DNA of 64,000 bases from Acinetobacter pullicarnis. Lineage in GTDB: Bacteria; Pseudomonadota; Gammaproteobacteria; Pseudomonadales; Moraxellaceae. A model generated the notes under the pieces. It was not told where the DNA came from. It worked only from the letters and a program-made list of their open reading frames with translations, and ran no database searches. The stretch spans positions 744,001 through 808,000 of the forward strand of contig NZ_VCMZ01000001.1 of the NCBI RefSeq assembly GCF_006352475.1, written 5' to 3'. The first letter of the stretch is position 1; each line of letters begins with the position of its first letter. Of the stretch, positions 1 to 8,186 are shown one piece after another. The position numbers and the translations under genes were made by a program.

Positions 1-425
1 AAAGATTTGATTATTTTAAGCTTGTTTGCATCAATAAAGTGAGTCACAGCAATTTCAATAAAAATAGGTTCGTTATTGATATAGCCGATTAAGTCGGGGC
101 GAATTTCACCTAAATTAAATTCAGGAATAATTTCATCAAATGCCCACCATTTTGATTCGATTTCTAGACTTGGTATTTGGGGTAGGCGCAAGCCCATTGA
201 CTCGATAATGACCTCCTTCGCATATTTATGTAAGACACTTTCAGGGTGAATTACACAACTTTCTTTATTATTTATATGTGCAAAATGATGCTCTTTAATC
301 TCACCTTTGCGTGCTAAGACACTTTCACCACATTCAAAGCAAGTACAGTTACAAGCAAGACCACGAACTGTATTGTTAATATGGATTAGTTTTTTATTTT
401 CATTTAAAGCAATGAGCATTGTCAT
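1..425 (-). CDS. CoiA-like competence/nuclease family protein (partial, C-terminus beyond window)
   Basis: The reading frame is open to the window edge, so only the first 141 residues are visible. An early Cys cluster (CNCTCFECGES, then RKG...HHFAH) looks like the zinc-finger N-terminus of CoiA-family proteins. It is followed by a PD-(D/E)xK-like pattern: an E/H/K-containing helix, RPDLIG, then a strand with FIEIAV. CoiA in Gram-positives acts during transformation; relatives elsewhere are uncharacterised putative nucleases. The start at 425 is preceded by AAAGGA about eight bases upstream; an internal ATG at 419 is less likely. It is divergent from the membrane-protein gene at 530 and similarly AT-rich. 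The family assignment rests on motif recall and is moderately sure; the function here is unknown. Confidence 0.6.
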   Translation of the reverse strand, partial: MTMLIALNENKKLIHINNTVRGLACNCTCFECGESVLARKGEIKEHHFAHINNKESCVIHPESVLHKYAKEVIIESMGLRLPQIPSLEIESKWWAFDEIIPEFNLGEIRPDLIGYINNEPIFIEIAVTHFIDANKLKIIKS

Positions 426-529
426 TTTCTAATTCCTTTAGAAAGTTAATTTACGCACTGACTCTGCATGTGTTTTAATTTCCATAACACCGCATTTAGG
501 GGTGGGATACGGGTATATGGAGTATCTAA

Positions 530-1540
530 ATGATTGAAAATAAACTGCAAATTATTTTGAAATTAAAACAAGAATTAGCTGATTTCCCAAGGAATGGAAA
601 AGCTTATGAATGCTTAAAAATCATGTGTGATGACTCAATCGACACATTGGAATCTAACAATGATGCAGAAGTTACTTTTACTCGATGGAAACTTAAAGCG
701 AAATATTGCGGAATAAAAGTTGCGAACGAGACTGATCCTAAAGAACTGCAGAAGTGGATTGATGATAAAAAAATGAATATTCTACTCCGCCGGATCATCG
801 AAGCCGAGCATCAACCTTTTCATGCATTGGGTTATATTCCGATTATTAAGACCAATGAAACCAAAGGCGGAAAAGGCAATGAAAAGTTGTATTGGCTTGA
901 TATTAAAGAACAGGAAATTGAACATTTCGATGAGACAGCCATATCTGAATATGATAAATCAGATGCGCTGATTAAAAAGCAGTTTGTGACTTATCATCGT
1001 AGTGCGCCATCAATGATTAAAATTTCTTGGCTTTATCAAATTTTTTTTAAAAAAGGGGAAATGAGAAATAGAAGCCTAAGTGGAATCTTTCTGATATTTG
1101 TAATTTTCTTATCATTAGTTTTTTGGTTACTGTATATGATAGTTATTGCTTTGATATTAGATCCACTGGGGAAAAACTTTACTTCATTCAATCTTATTAT
1201 TTTACTACTTGTTATCTTTTCTACTTGGTTGTTGTGGAAATATCGCTTTATTCCTATTATGAATTTGCCTGAGCATCGAGTCATTAAAGCACCCTCAAAC
1301 TTTTTGGCTTTTAGCGAATTAGATGCTGAGATTGAAATGTTTCGTGATAATGAAAAAAATCAAATCACAAGATTTACACGATTTACAGCAACATGCCCAA
1401 TCTGCACGGCAGGTATTGTGTTAAGGGATGGAAAGCCAGATCAAAATGCACCACTTGTTGGCCGTTGTGTTGAAAGCCCTTTTTCACATGTTTATAGTTT
1501 TGATCGTATTACGATGAAAGGAAAGTATCTCGGAGCTTGA
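530..1540 (+). CDS. Unrecognised two-helix membrane protein with C-terminal Cys motif
   Basis: This 336-aa protein matches no family I recognise. A soluble N-terminal part of about 175 residues is rich in charged residues. Two hydrophobic helices follow at roughly residues 182-207 and 220-240. The C-terminal cytoplasmic-looking part of about 95 residues carries a CPIC motif and a later Cys (GRCVES), possibly a small metal-binding or zinc-ribbon-like site. GGAG seven bases before the ATG supports the start. It is divergent from the CoiA-like gene and ends before a bidirectional terminator. Base composition is AT-richer than the core genes further right, consistent with accessory DNA. No function is assigned. 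Confidence 0.75.
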   Translation: MIENKLQIILKLKQELADFPRNGKAYECLKIMCDDSIDTLESNNDAEVTFTRWKLKAKYCGIKVANETDPKELQKWIDDKKMNILLRRIIEAEHQPFHALGYIPIIKTNETKGGKGNEKLYWLDIKEQEIEHFDETAISEYDKSDALIKKQFVTYHRSAPSMIKISWLYQIFFKKGEMRNRSLSGIFLIFVIFLSLVFWLLYMIVIALILDPLGKNFTSFNLIILLLVIFSTWLLWKYRFIPIMNLPEHRVIKAPSNFLAFSELDAEIEMFRDNEKNQITRFTRFTATCPICTAGIVLRDGKPDQNAPLVGRCVESPFSHVYSFDRITMKGKYLGA

Positions 1541-1671
1541 AATATATAGAGTTTTAGCAATTATACAAAATATAACGCAGACTCGACCTTGTTTAAAATG
1601 AACACTAAAGATGCATGAATGATCTCATTTTTATCTGCATACATCAGCTCTCCATTTTATTTGATTCATCC

Positions 1672-1697
1672 AACACTCCCTACATCAAGGGAGTGTT
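1672..1697. terminator. Bidirectional intrinsic terminator
   Basis: A perfect 10-bp stem (AACACTCCCT / AGGGAGTGTT) with a 6-nt loop sits between two convergent genes, with short T-runs on either side. It can end both the 530-1540 gene and the OPT transporter gene. Confidence 0.8.
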
Positions 1698-1706
1698 TTG
1701 ATAAGC

Positions 1707-3770
1707 TCAATCACGCTTCAAACAGCGCACCATAAAAAATAGAATGGTGACACTAAAGACGAGGAAACCCAAGCTCTCTGCCATTAATCCCCATCGAGGT
1801 AGATCTAGCGCAAGCGGTGCATCTGAGCCCCCCATACTCAGTGAAATTACAATAATAATCGCTAGAATAACGCCCATTAAACTTTCACCCACAATCAGGC
1901 CAGCTGCGAATAAGGTGCTGCGTTGCTCCACCTTTTTAAGTCGCTGTTCAACATTGGGGGCTTTAGATTTTTTGACCTGAGACTGAATAAACCAAAATAA
2001 GCCAGCACCAATAACCAGTGGAATGTTGACTGTCGGGGGCAGATAAACTCCCATCCCAACCGCTAAAATAGGGAAGCTAAATTTGTCATGCGAAAAATAC
2101 TTGAGTAAGCGGTCTAAAACAATTAAAGCAGCACCAATCGAGACCCCAAGCAGAATATATCCCCATTCTAAAGCATGAGAAAAAATCCCTTGGGATAGGG
2201 TGGTCATTAACAAGGCTTGTGGTGCTGCGAGTGCCAGTTGTGGATTCATATCGGGACGGGGCATTGCACCACTAAAGCCATAAGCGTGATAGAGCAAGTC
2301 AAGTATGGGCGCGATGACCAATGCACCCACGACGCAACCAATGATTAAGGCAATTTGTTGTCGGGCTGGCGTAGCATGAATGAGATACCCGGTTTTTAAA
2401 TCTTGTAAATTGTCATTCGATATTGTGGCAATTGCCAATACGGCTGTGGTTCCAAATAAGGTCAGTGCCGTTAAGAAATGTCGGCCATCTTCCGTGGTGG
2501 TGAGACCTTGACTGTTTCCAATCAACAGAAAAATGATCGCGAAGAGCAATACCGCTAAAATACCAATCCCCGAAATTGGACTAGATGAAGAGCCAACCAA
2601 TCCGGCCATATAGCCGCAAGCAGCAGCAACCAAAAAGCCAATCACTAAGGTCAGTATGGTGACAACCAGAACCAGCCCCCAAGCCAGTGCAGCATTGAGG
2701 TTGCTTGCTGCAATAAAGCTATAGAATGTTGCAACTAAAATCAGGGCCATTGCGATGCTAATCCATAACATCAGACGAGGACTGAGGTCTCGTTGTGCTC
2801 TGTTTTGCGGTTGTTGACTGTTTTTATTGGAGTAGGCTGCAATTGAAAGGCGAACACCTTCAAACATCGGTTTAACCAAGCTCAGTAAAGTCCAAATCGC
2901 AGCAATCCCAATGACACCAACTCCCATCATGCGGACTTTCTGCGTCCAAATTTGCTGGGCAAAAGTAATCATATCTAAATTGTCGGGTTGTGGAGAAAGA
3001 CTTGAAAAGATAGGGACGGCGATCCCCCAAGCGAGAATGACCCCCGATAGAATAGCCACCCCTGCGGCAATGCCAATCAGAGAACCCGCACCCAGTAACG
3101 CCAAGGAAAAACCAAGTGGAATTTGAAAAATACCAGACCCCATTTTGAACCAAAAACTACTGCTGTCTGCAATCACGCGAAGACCACCGCTGAGAAAGCT
3201 GACAAAAGCAGCCAGCACGCCCGCATAGACAATGTCATTGGCTTGGCTTTTGTCTTGATTGTCATCTTCATTTTGGATGACTTCACCCTGTTGATTGGCA
3301 ACAATACCTATAGCACCAGTTTTTAAAATTTCGGCAGCAGCAATACCTTCAGGATAGGGAAGCGTACTATTTACGACCATCACCTGTCGGAGTGGGATGG
3401 TAAAAATAACCCCTAAAATACCACCACTCATACAGATCAGTGTGGTTTGCCAAAATGGAAATGACTGCCAATAACCAAGCATGAGTAAACCAGGAATAAT
3501 AAAAACCACCGAAGACAAGGTACCTGCGGCTGAAGCTTGGGTCTGCACCATATTGTTTTCTAAGATATTAGAATCTTTAAAAAACTTTAAAACGGCCATG
3601 GCCAATACAGCCGCGGGAATTGAAGACGCAAAAGTCAGACCGACTTTTAATCCCAAATAGACATTAGATGCGGTAAATAAAATCGTAATAATGATGCCAA
3701 GTAAAATGCCACGTAGTGTTAATTCTTTATAGGCATGATAAGGGTCAATATAATGTGCTGCATCCCTCAT
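1707..3770 (-). CDS. OPT-family oligopeptide transporter
   Basis: A 687-aa polytopic inner-membrane protein of the OPT (oligopeptide transporter) superfamily, a proton-coupled symporter family that imports peptides or, in some branches, metal chelates. Many hydrophobic helices are visible. The N-terminal section contains the family-type stretch NVYLGLKVGLTFASSIPAA and a later TLPYPEGIAAAEIL segment. Length is normal for the bacterial OPT branch. It is a single-gene unit ending in the terminator at 1672. The real substrate cannot be told from sequence. The ATG at 3770 is followed directly by typical family sequence and preceded by an A/G-rich stretch that is a modest ribosome site. Confidence 0.93.
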   Translation of the reverse strand: MRDAAHYIDPYHAYKELTLRGILLGIIITILFTASNVYLGLKVGLTFASSIPAAVLAMAVLKFFKDSNILENNMVQTQASAAGTLSSVVFIIPGLLMLGYWQSFPFWQTTLICMSGGILGVIFTIPLRQVMVVNSTLPYPEGIAAAEILKTGAIGIVANQQGEVIQNEDDNQDKSQANDIVYAGVLAAFVSFLSGGLRVIADSSSFWFKMGSGIFQIPLGFSLALLGAGSLIGIAAGVAILSGVILAWGIAVPIFSSLSPQPDNLDMITFAQQIWTQKVRMMGVGVIGIAAIWTLLSLVKPMFEGVRLSIAAYSNKNSQQPQNRAQRDLSPRLMLWISIAMALILVATFYSFIAASNLNAALAWGLVLVVTILTLVIGFLVAAACGYMAGLVGSSSSPISGIGILAVLLFAIIFLLIGNSQGLTTTEDGRHFLTALTLFGTTAVLAIATISNDNLQDLKTGYLIHATPARQQIALIIGCVVGALVIAPILDLLYHAYGFSGAMPRPDMNPQLALAAPQALLMTTLSQGIFSHALEWGYILLGVSIGAALIVLDRLLKYFSHDKFSFPILAVGMGVYLPPTVNIPLVIGAGLFWFIQSQVKKSKAPNVEQRLKKVEQRSTLFAAGLIVGESLMGVILAIIIVISLSMGGSDAPLALDLPRWGLMAESLGFLVFSVTILFFMVRCLKRD

Positions 3771-4187
3771 TAAAGTATCCTTTAATCAGATTCCTCTCAG
3801 ATAGATCGTGTTGGTCATCATGAGAGTGAATTATTTATTATGTAATGTTGAATATGTTTGTTTCTAAAACCCAAAACGAAAACTTTAAATGAGGCAAGAT
3901 ACCGATTTTTAGAATAAAAGTATTCAATTAAAATAATGTGCTTTGGCTGTATTTATACGTCAGGCCAAGCCAAGCAATGGTTAATTTTTTGTTAATTCAA
4001 GCAGCAGATTTCAGCTGAAATCGCATGCTGTGTAAATAAGATGTAAAAGTTCAATTTCAGCTTGGTTTTTAGGAGGATGCACGCATTTTTCTAAATACTG
4101 ATTTACCAATACAGTGATAAAACCAGCGCGCTACAAAATCTAAAGCACTTTGAAAAACCATTTCAAATAGCAGCCTCTATTGCGGCA
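3771..4187. other. Intergenic region, OPT transporter / DeoR regulator
   Basis: About 417 bases without a credible gene. It must hold the OPT promoter (both flanking genes read leftward) and the end of the DeoR transcript. A small AT-only hairpin (TTTGAAA-N5-TTTCAAA, 4149-4167) lies near the DeoR stop but lacks a T-run. I see nothing else. Confidence 0.5.
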
Positions 4188-4964
4188 TTAAACCAGAATG
4201 ACTTTCTGTAATTGCTTGCGATAATTGTCGATATCGACGCGAGCTTGGGCAGCTTGGTCGGTGATGAGGATCGAGATCTCTTGTTTTTTGGCATAACGTA
4301 CACGACTGACCACATCTAATTTACTGTGATCGGCCATCAAAATCAGTTGCTGGCTATGTTTCATCATGGCAGCAGCAATACAAGCCTCTTCACTGTAAAA
4401 ACTACTGGCACCTTGTTCGGCAGAAACACCAACAGCAGAAAGTAGTGCAACATCCGCTTGATAACGCTCAATTTCAGCAATAACTAAATCGCCTTGGGTT
4501 TGTGGACGGTGCTGAATACGACCACCCAATAAAATAATCTCGTGCTGCAAGGGATCCGATTCATTGGCCATGCTGAGGTTGAGTACCACTTGTAAGCTAT
4601 TGGTGATAATGGTTAAACCCGATAGGGTGCGCAGTTCTTCAGCCAAAATGGAAGTGGTGCTACCCGCATCAATAAATACCGTTTGTCCTGTTTTTAAGTG
4701 CTGTAGGGCTGCACGGGCAATTGCTCTTTTCTCTTTGGTTTGCTGAGCATAACGAACATTAAGCGGTGCTTCTGTTGCCACATCCTCAATGCTTACAATC
4801 CCGCCGTGTACGCGTCTTGCCAGTCCCATCGCATCCAATTCGATGATGTCACGACGCGCAGTTTCACGTGAAGTATTGAGTTCATTCATAATCCTTTCAG
4901 TGGTTAAGCGTTGCACACGACTCAACAATGCTTGGATACGGTGCAAACGTTCTTGCTGCAACAT
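4188..4964 (-). CDS. DeoR/GlpR-family transcriptional regulator
   Basis: A 258-aa regulator with the DeoR layout. The N-terminal winged HTH (RLHRIQALL..., then SRETARRDIIELDAMGLARRVHGG) is the family signature. The C-terminal sugar-phosphate-isomerase-like sensor contains DAGSTT and the conserved LITD segment near the end. DeoR proteins usually sense phosphorylated intermediates and repress. I prefer the start at 4964 because AGGA lies nine bases upstream; the ATG at 4973 abuts that same AGGA. It is divergent from the aminotransferase-fold gene at 5144, so it probably controls that gene. A phosphorylated amino alcohol would suit both the DeoR sensor fold and the neighbouring enzymes, but this is inference. 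Confidence 0.9.
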   Translation of the reverse strand: MLQQERLHRIQALLSRVQRLTTERIMNELNTSRETARRDIIELDAMGLARRVHGGIVSIEDVATEAPLNVRYAQQTKEKRAIARAALQHLKTGQTVFIDAGSTTSILAEELRTLSGLTIITNSLQVVLNLSMANESDPLQHEIILLGGRIQHRPQTQGDLVIAEIERYQADVALLSAVGVSAEQGASSFYSEEACIAAAMMKHSQQLILMADHSKLDVVSRVRYAKKQEISILITDQAAQARVDIDNYRKQLQKVILV

Positions 4965-4990
4965 GCGGATCATTCCTGAACAAAATCAAT

Positions 4991-5007
4991 AGCGCGATAC
5001 TAGCGCT
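4991..5007. promoter_or_regulatory. Candidate DeoR operator in the divergent promoter region
   Basis: An inverted repeat AGCGC-N7-GCGCT lies between the divergent DeoR and aminotransferase-fold genes, 27 bases from the DeoR start. It also reads as a TAGCGC direct repeat. The position suits an operator, but no experiment or comparison backs it. Confidence 0.35.
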
Positions 5008-5143
5008 AATGACAAGGAAAGTGAACATAAATGTGTATAAAAAAGTATTTGTGTATTTTGTTGCATTTAAAAAAAGAGCAGATTATGATTATTGGACAAG
5101 GAACTCACATCATTCAAGGTAGATGAAATCTGAGGAGTCAAAC

Positions 5144-6487
5144 ATGGTCACACGTTCCACCATCATGGATACCAATAGCTTCCGTGAAGAACATGCAGCA
5201 GCATTAGACACAGAAACACGCAAGCTCACGGACAAACGGAGCAAGGTTTTAGGGGAATCTTATCGTTTGTTTTATCGCAATCCGATCCACTTAGTGAAAG
5301 GTGAAGGGCAATACCTGTGGGATGCTGCAGGCAATCAATATTTAGATGTGTATAACAACGTGGCGAGTATTGGGCATTGTCATCCTGCTGTGGTTGATGC
5401 TGTGAATGCACAGATGAAAATGCTGAACACCCACACCCGTTATTTACATGAAGGTATTTTAGATTATAGCGAACAACTTTTAGCCACCGCACCAGATGAA
5501 ATTGACCGTGCGATGTTCATGTGCACAGGCTCAGAAGCCAATGACCTTGCGATTCGAATTGCACGCAGTTATAGCGGTGGAACGGGCATTATTGTGTCGC
5601 AGGAAGCCTATCATGGCACCAGCGATTTAACCTCAGGATGTTCACCCGCACTGGGTTCAGGGCAACCACTGCCTGCAACCACACGTTTGGTACCTGCACC
5701 CGATGCCTATCGTATTGAAACCGATGACTTAGGTGATTGGTTTGCCAATCAAATTCAACAGCAAATTGATGATATGAATGCCAATGGGATTAAATTCGCA
5801 GGCTTTTTGGCAGATTCGATTTTCTCCTCAGATGGGGTAATGCCAAATCCAGTCGGCTTTTTGAAAAAAGCGGTTGATGTGGTGCATGCCAATGGCGGGA
5901 TTTTTATTGCCGATGAAGTACAGCCTGGTTTTGCCCGAACGGGTGATTCATTTTGGGGCTTTGGTCGTCATGGCGTGATTCCAGATGTGATTACCACAGG
6001 TAAGCCGATGGGCAATGGAATTCCAGTCTCTGGACTCTTGGCGAAAAGTGATGTGCTCGCCAGCTTTAGTGATCACATTCCTTACTTTAATACCTTTGGT
6101 GGCAACCCCGTGGCGATGGCCGCTGCACAAGCGGTGCTCAATGTCATTAAAGAAGAAGAGTTACAAGCACATAGCCAGAAAGTCGGTGCACAGTTACAAG
6201 CTGAACTTCGCAAGTTAATGGAGAAACATGACTGTATTGGTGATGTGCGCGGTGCAGGTTTATTCATTGGCTTTGAGCTGGTAACTGATCGGCATAGCAA
6301 ACAACCCAATAAAGCTTTGGCGCTCAATTTAATTGAAGAATTACGTAATACGCATCGGGTCCTCACTTCTGTGGCTGGGCCTTATGGCAATGTCTTAAAA
6401 CTACGTCCACCGTTGGCTTTTCAAGAAAAAGATATTGATTGGCTGGTCGGTGCTTTGGACCAGTCGTTAACTGCATTGAAGGCATAA
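5144..6487 (+). CDS. Class III aminotransferase-fold PLP enzyme, probable ethanolamine-phosphate (amino-alcohol phosphate) phospho-lyase
   Basis: A 447-aa PLP enzyme of the class III aminotransferase fold. PLP lysine is about K287 (TTGKPMGNG) with the partner Asp at about D257 (IADEVQPGF). Blocks NVASIGHCHPAVV, LNTHTRYLH, TGSEANDLA and YFNTFGGNPV resemble the AGXT2L1/AGXT2L2 branch (ethanolamine-phosphate and phosphohydroxylysine phospho-lyases) more than ordinary GABA or ornithine aminotransferases. Such enzymes eliminate phosphate and ammonia, giving an aldehyde (acetaldehyde from phosphoethanolamine). The start at 5144 is chosen because GAGGAG lies six bases upstream; the ATG at 5123 has no such site. 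A kinase and an ethanolamine-type permease nearby support the phospho-lyase reading. A plain omega-aminotransferase remains possible. Confidence 0.72.
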   Translation: MVTRSTIMDTNSFREEHAAALDTETRKLTDKRSKVLGESYRLFYRNPIHLVKGEGQYLWDAAGNQYLDVYNNVASIGHCHPAVVDAVNAQMKMLNTHTRYLHEGILDYSEQLLATAPDEIDRAMFMCTGSEANDLAIRIARSYSGGTGIIVSQEAYHGTSDLTSGCSPALGSGQPLPATTRLVPAPDAYRIETDDLGDWFANQIQQQIDDMNANGIKFAGFLADSIFSSDGVMPNPVGFLKKAVDVVHANGGIFIADEVQPGFARTGDSFWGFGRHGVIPDVITTGKPMGNGIPVSGLLAKSDVLASFSDHIPYFNTFGGNPVAMAAAQAVLNVIKEEELQAHSQKVGAQLQAELRKLMEKHDCIGDVRGAGLFIGFELVTDRHSKQPNKALALNLIEELRNTHRVLTSVAGPYGNVLKLRPPLAFQEKDIDWLVGALDQSLTALKA

Positions 6488-6528
6488 CGCTTAACCTTTA
6501 ATCCATAAAGTTTAACTTTTGCTCTTTG

Positions 6529-6558
6529 GCTCACGATGCCACATCGTGGGCTTTTTTT
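6529..6558 (+). terminator. Intrinsic terminator after the PLP enzyme
   Basis: A stem with core CACGATG / CATCGTG extended by GC and G-T pairs, a 3-nt loop and a run of seven T. It lies 42 bases past the stop of the aminotransferase-fold gene. Confidence 0.85.
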
Positions 6559-6566
6559 CGTTTTCG

Positions 6567-6604
6567 ACTCCCTCTCCCTTTGGGATGAGGGCAGGGGAGA
6601 GGGG
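6567..6604. repeat. REP-like palindromic intergenic repeat, copy A
   Basis: A hairpin-forming unit with arms CCCTCTCCC (6570-6578) and GGGAGAGGG (6595-6603) around TTTGGGATGAGGGCA. A near-identical unit occurs at 8146-8173, where its left half has been separated by an insertion. Similar G/C-purine-skewed units are scattered between genes in this genus as far as I recall. Confidence 0.7.
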
Positions 6605-6758
6605 GACATGCTCGTGTGATGGAGGGGCTCAGGAGAGGGAGCTTTAAATTAATTGTAGGATCCTAAGATTTTGATATATGGATATAAAATCTAAAGATTT
6701 TTCAAATAAATAAACTTGCTATACGTTGTAAATCAAATCATTTTCAAGAGTATCTCAA

Positions 6759-7739
6759 GTGAAATCTCTTATTGCACTACGGTTATTCATTGTGTTTGGA
6801 TTGAGTCTGGCACTTTTTGCTTGTGCCAAGACACCCAATCCAGAACCGCAAAAACAGCTGGAAGCACCACTTGCAAGCTTATCAATTGGCTATCAAAAAG
6901 CGGCACTTAAGCTGATTGTTGCCAAGAAGAACCATTTTTTTGAACAGGAATTTGCCAATGCCAAAGTGGCGTGGAAAGAATTTCCAGCAGGGCCACAGAC
7001 GCTAGAAGCCTTGTCCGTTGGCGCCATTGATTTTGGTTATACCGGTGACGCACCGATTATTTTTGCACTGGCTGCAGGAAAAGGTTTGCAATATTTAGCT
7101 TCCGAGTCTTCATCCAAACAGGCACATGCACTGTTGGTTCCACCAGAGAGCACGATTAAAAATATTGCCGCATTAAAAGGCAAACGTATTGCAGTTACCA
7201 AAGGTTCAAGTGCCCATAATTTTTTGGCAGAAACATTGAAAAAGGCCAACTTAACTTGGGATGATATTCAACCGATTTGGCTCAGCCCAGCGGATGCACG
7301 TGCTGCACTCGATAAAAAAGCGGTGGATGCTTGGGCAATTTGGGAACCCTACATCAGTGCAACTGAACTGAATGGCAGTGCCAATAACATCTTTGATTCG
7401 ACTGAATTATCGGATACCTATGCATTCTATTCAGCGCAGCCGAAATTTATACAGCAACATCCGGAAAGTGCAGCAAAAGTGATTCAGGTGCTGAATAAAA
7501 CAGATCAGTGGATTGATGCACACCCCCAAGAAACGGCACAGATTTTAGCGGAGAGTACCGGTATCGATTTGGCGGTCGCGGAAAAGGTGATAAGCAAAAA
7601 ACCGAAGCCGAGTACGGTTCAAATTTTAACGCCTGAGGTGTTGACCTCACAGCAGCATATTGCCGACTTGTTTTATCAATTAAAACTGATTCCGACCCAA
7701 GTGACGGTGAATACTGCGGCGTGGGATGGAAAAAACTAA
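6759..7739 (+). CDS. Orphan ABC-type substrate-binding lipoprotein (SsuA/NMT1-like)
   Basis: A 326-aa periplasmic binding protein. The N-terminus has a hydrophobic signal ending LALFAC, a lipobox-like site that would lipidate Cys 22; the Phe before Ala is not the usual lipobox residue. The mature part has features of the aliphatic sulfonate/taurine/NMT1 group: IGYQKA early, GAIDFGYTGDAPIIFALAAG, GKRIAVTKGSSAHNFL and DAWAIWEPYI. No permease or ATPase gene lies beside it, so it must share a transporter encoded elsewhere or work as an orphan. The ligand is unknown; the island's amino-alcohol theme does not prove a matching ligand. Confidence 0.85.
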   Translation: MKSLIALRLFIVFGLSLALFACAKTPNPEPQKQLEAPLASLSIGYQKAALKLIVAKKNHFFEQEFANAKVAWKEFPAGPQTLEALSVGAIDFGYTGDAPIIFALAAGKGLQYLASESSSKQAHALLVPPESTIKNIAALKGKRIAVTKGSSAHNFLAETLKKANLTWDDIQPIWLSPADARAALDKKAVDAWAIWEPYISATELNGSANNIFDSTELSDTYAFYSAQPKFIQQHPESAAKVIQVLNKTDQWIDAHPQETAQILAESTGIDLAVAEKVISKKPKPSTVQILTPEVLTSQQHIADLFYQLKLIPTQVTVNTAAWDGKN

Positions 7740-7822
7740 ACTTGATTGGTAAAAATGACTCTCTCTGGGATGAAATAAGTAAAAAAACTGAATATCATCT
7801 TTGGGATGAGATAAGAAAAAAC

Positions 7823-7834
7823 TCTCTCCCTTTG
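7823..7834. repeat. Left fragment of REP-like repeat copy B
   Basis: TCTCTCCCTTTG matches the left half of the repeat at 6567-6604. The remainder resumes at 8146 after an inserted element, and the last seven bases (CCCTTTG, 7828-7834) are duplicated there. Just upstream (about 7760-7822) are two degenerate copies of a TGGGATGA(A/G)ATAAG(T)AAAAAA(A)CT motif. Confidence 0.65.
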
Positions 7835-8145
7835 ACATAGGTATCTACACAAATATTTAAGAAATGTATTTAGTCGAAAGACGTAATTTATTTGAGCTTA
7901 ATACAAGGTATTTAAGTCCTGTTTAGATTCGGAATTTAGGGCTGAGTGTAAATTTCATTGAATTTTAGAAATCCCCAATCTCCCCTAACCCCTCTTTTCC
8001 AAAGAGGGGAACTTCCATTAAATATCATACTGAGTTTGATACACAACGCTCCTTCCTTAGAAAAATGGATGAGCAGCGCTGCTGCGCAAGGGATGGATTA
8101 CTTTGGATTGTAAACAGCATATCAAAAGATGTGTAGATACCTATG
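7835..8145. mobile_element. MITE-like element inserted in a repeat
   Basis: About 311 bases bounded by perfect 16-bp terminal inverted repeats: CATAGGTATCTACACA at 7836-7851 and its complement at 8130-8145. The direct repeat CCCTTTG lies immediately outside both ends (7828-7834 and 8146-8152) and looks like a 7-bp target duplication. The interior has no credible reading frame, but it does contain a 9-bp hairpin (CCCCTCTTT / AAAGAGGGG, 7989-8009) and a GCAGCGCTGCTGCGC segment. This is the structure of a non-autonomous miniature element. The parent transposase family is not identifiable from this window. Confidence 0.7.
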
Positions 8146-8173
8146 CCCTTTGGGATGAGGGCTGGGGAGAGGG
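8146..8173. repeat. Right fragment of REP-like repeat copy B
   Basis: CCCTTTGGGATGAGGG followed by CTGGGGAGAGGG matches the repeat at 6567-6604 with one base change. Joined to 7823-7827 it restores the full palindrome, which shows that the element at 7835-8145 inserted into a pre-existing repeat. Confidence 0.68.
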
Positions 8174-8186
8174 TTGCGATTGTACT

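Noticed and set aside
2872..3153. A 93-codon frame within the OPT transporter gene
   Set aside because: It is a shifted frame wholly inside a clear transporter gene on the same strand; no sign of independent translation.
4149..4167. TTTGAAA hairpin near the DeoR stop as a terminator
   Set aside because: The stem is only seven A/T-rich pairs with no T-run on the relevant strand.
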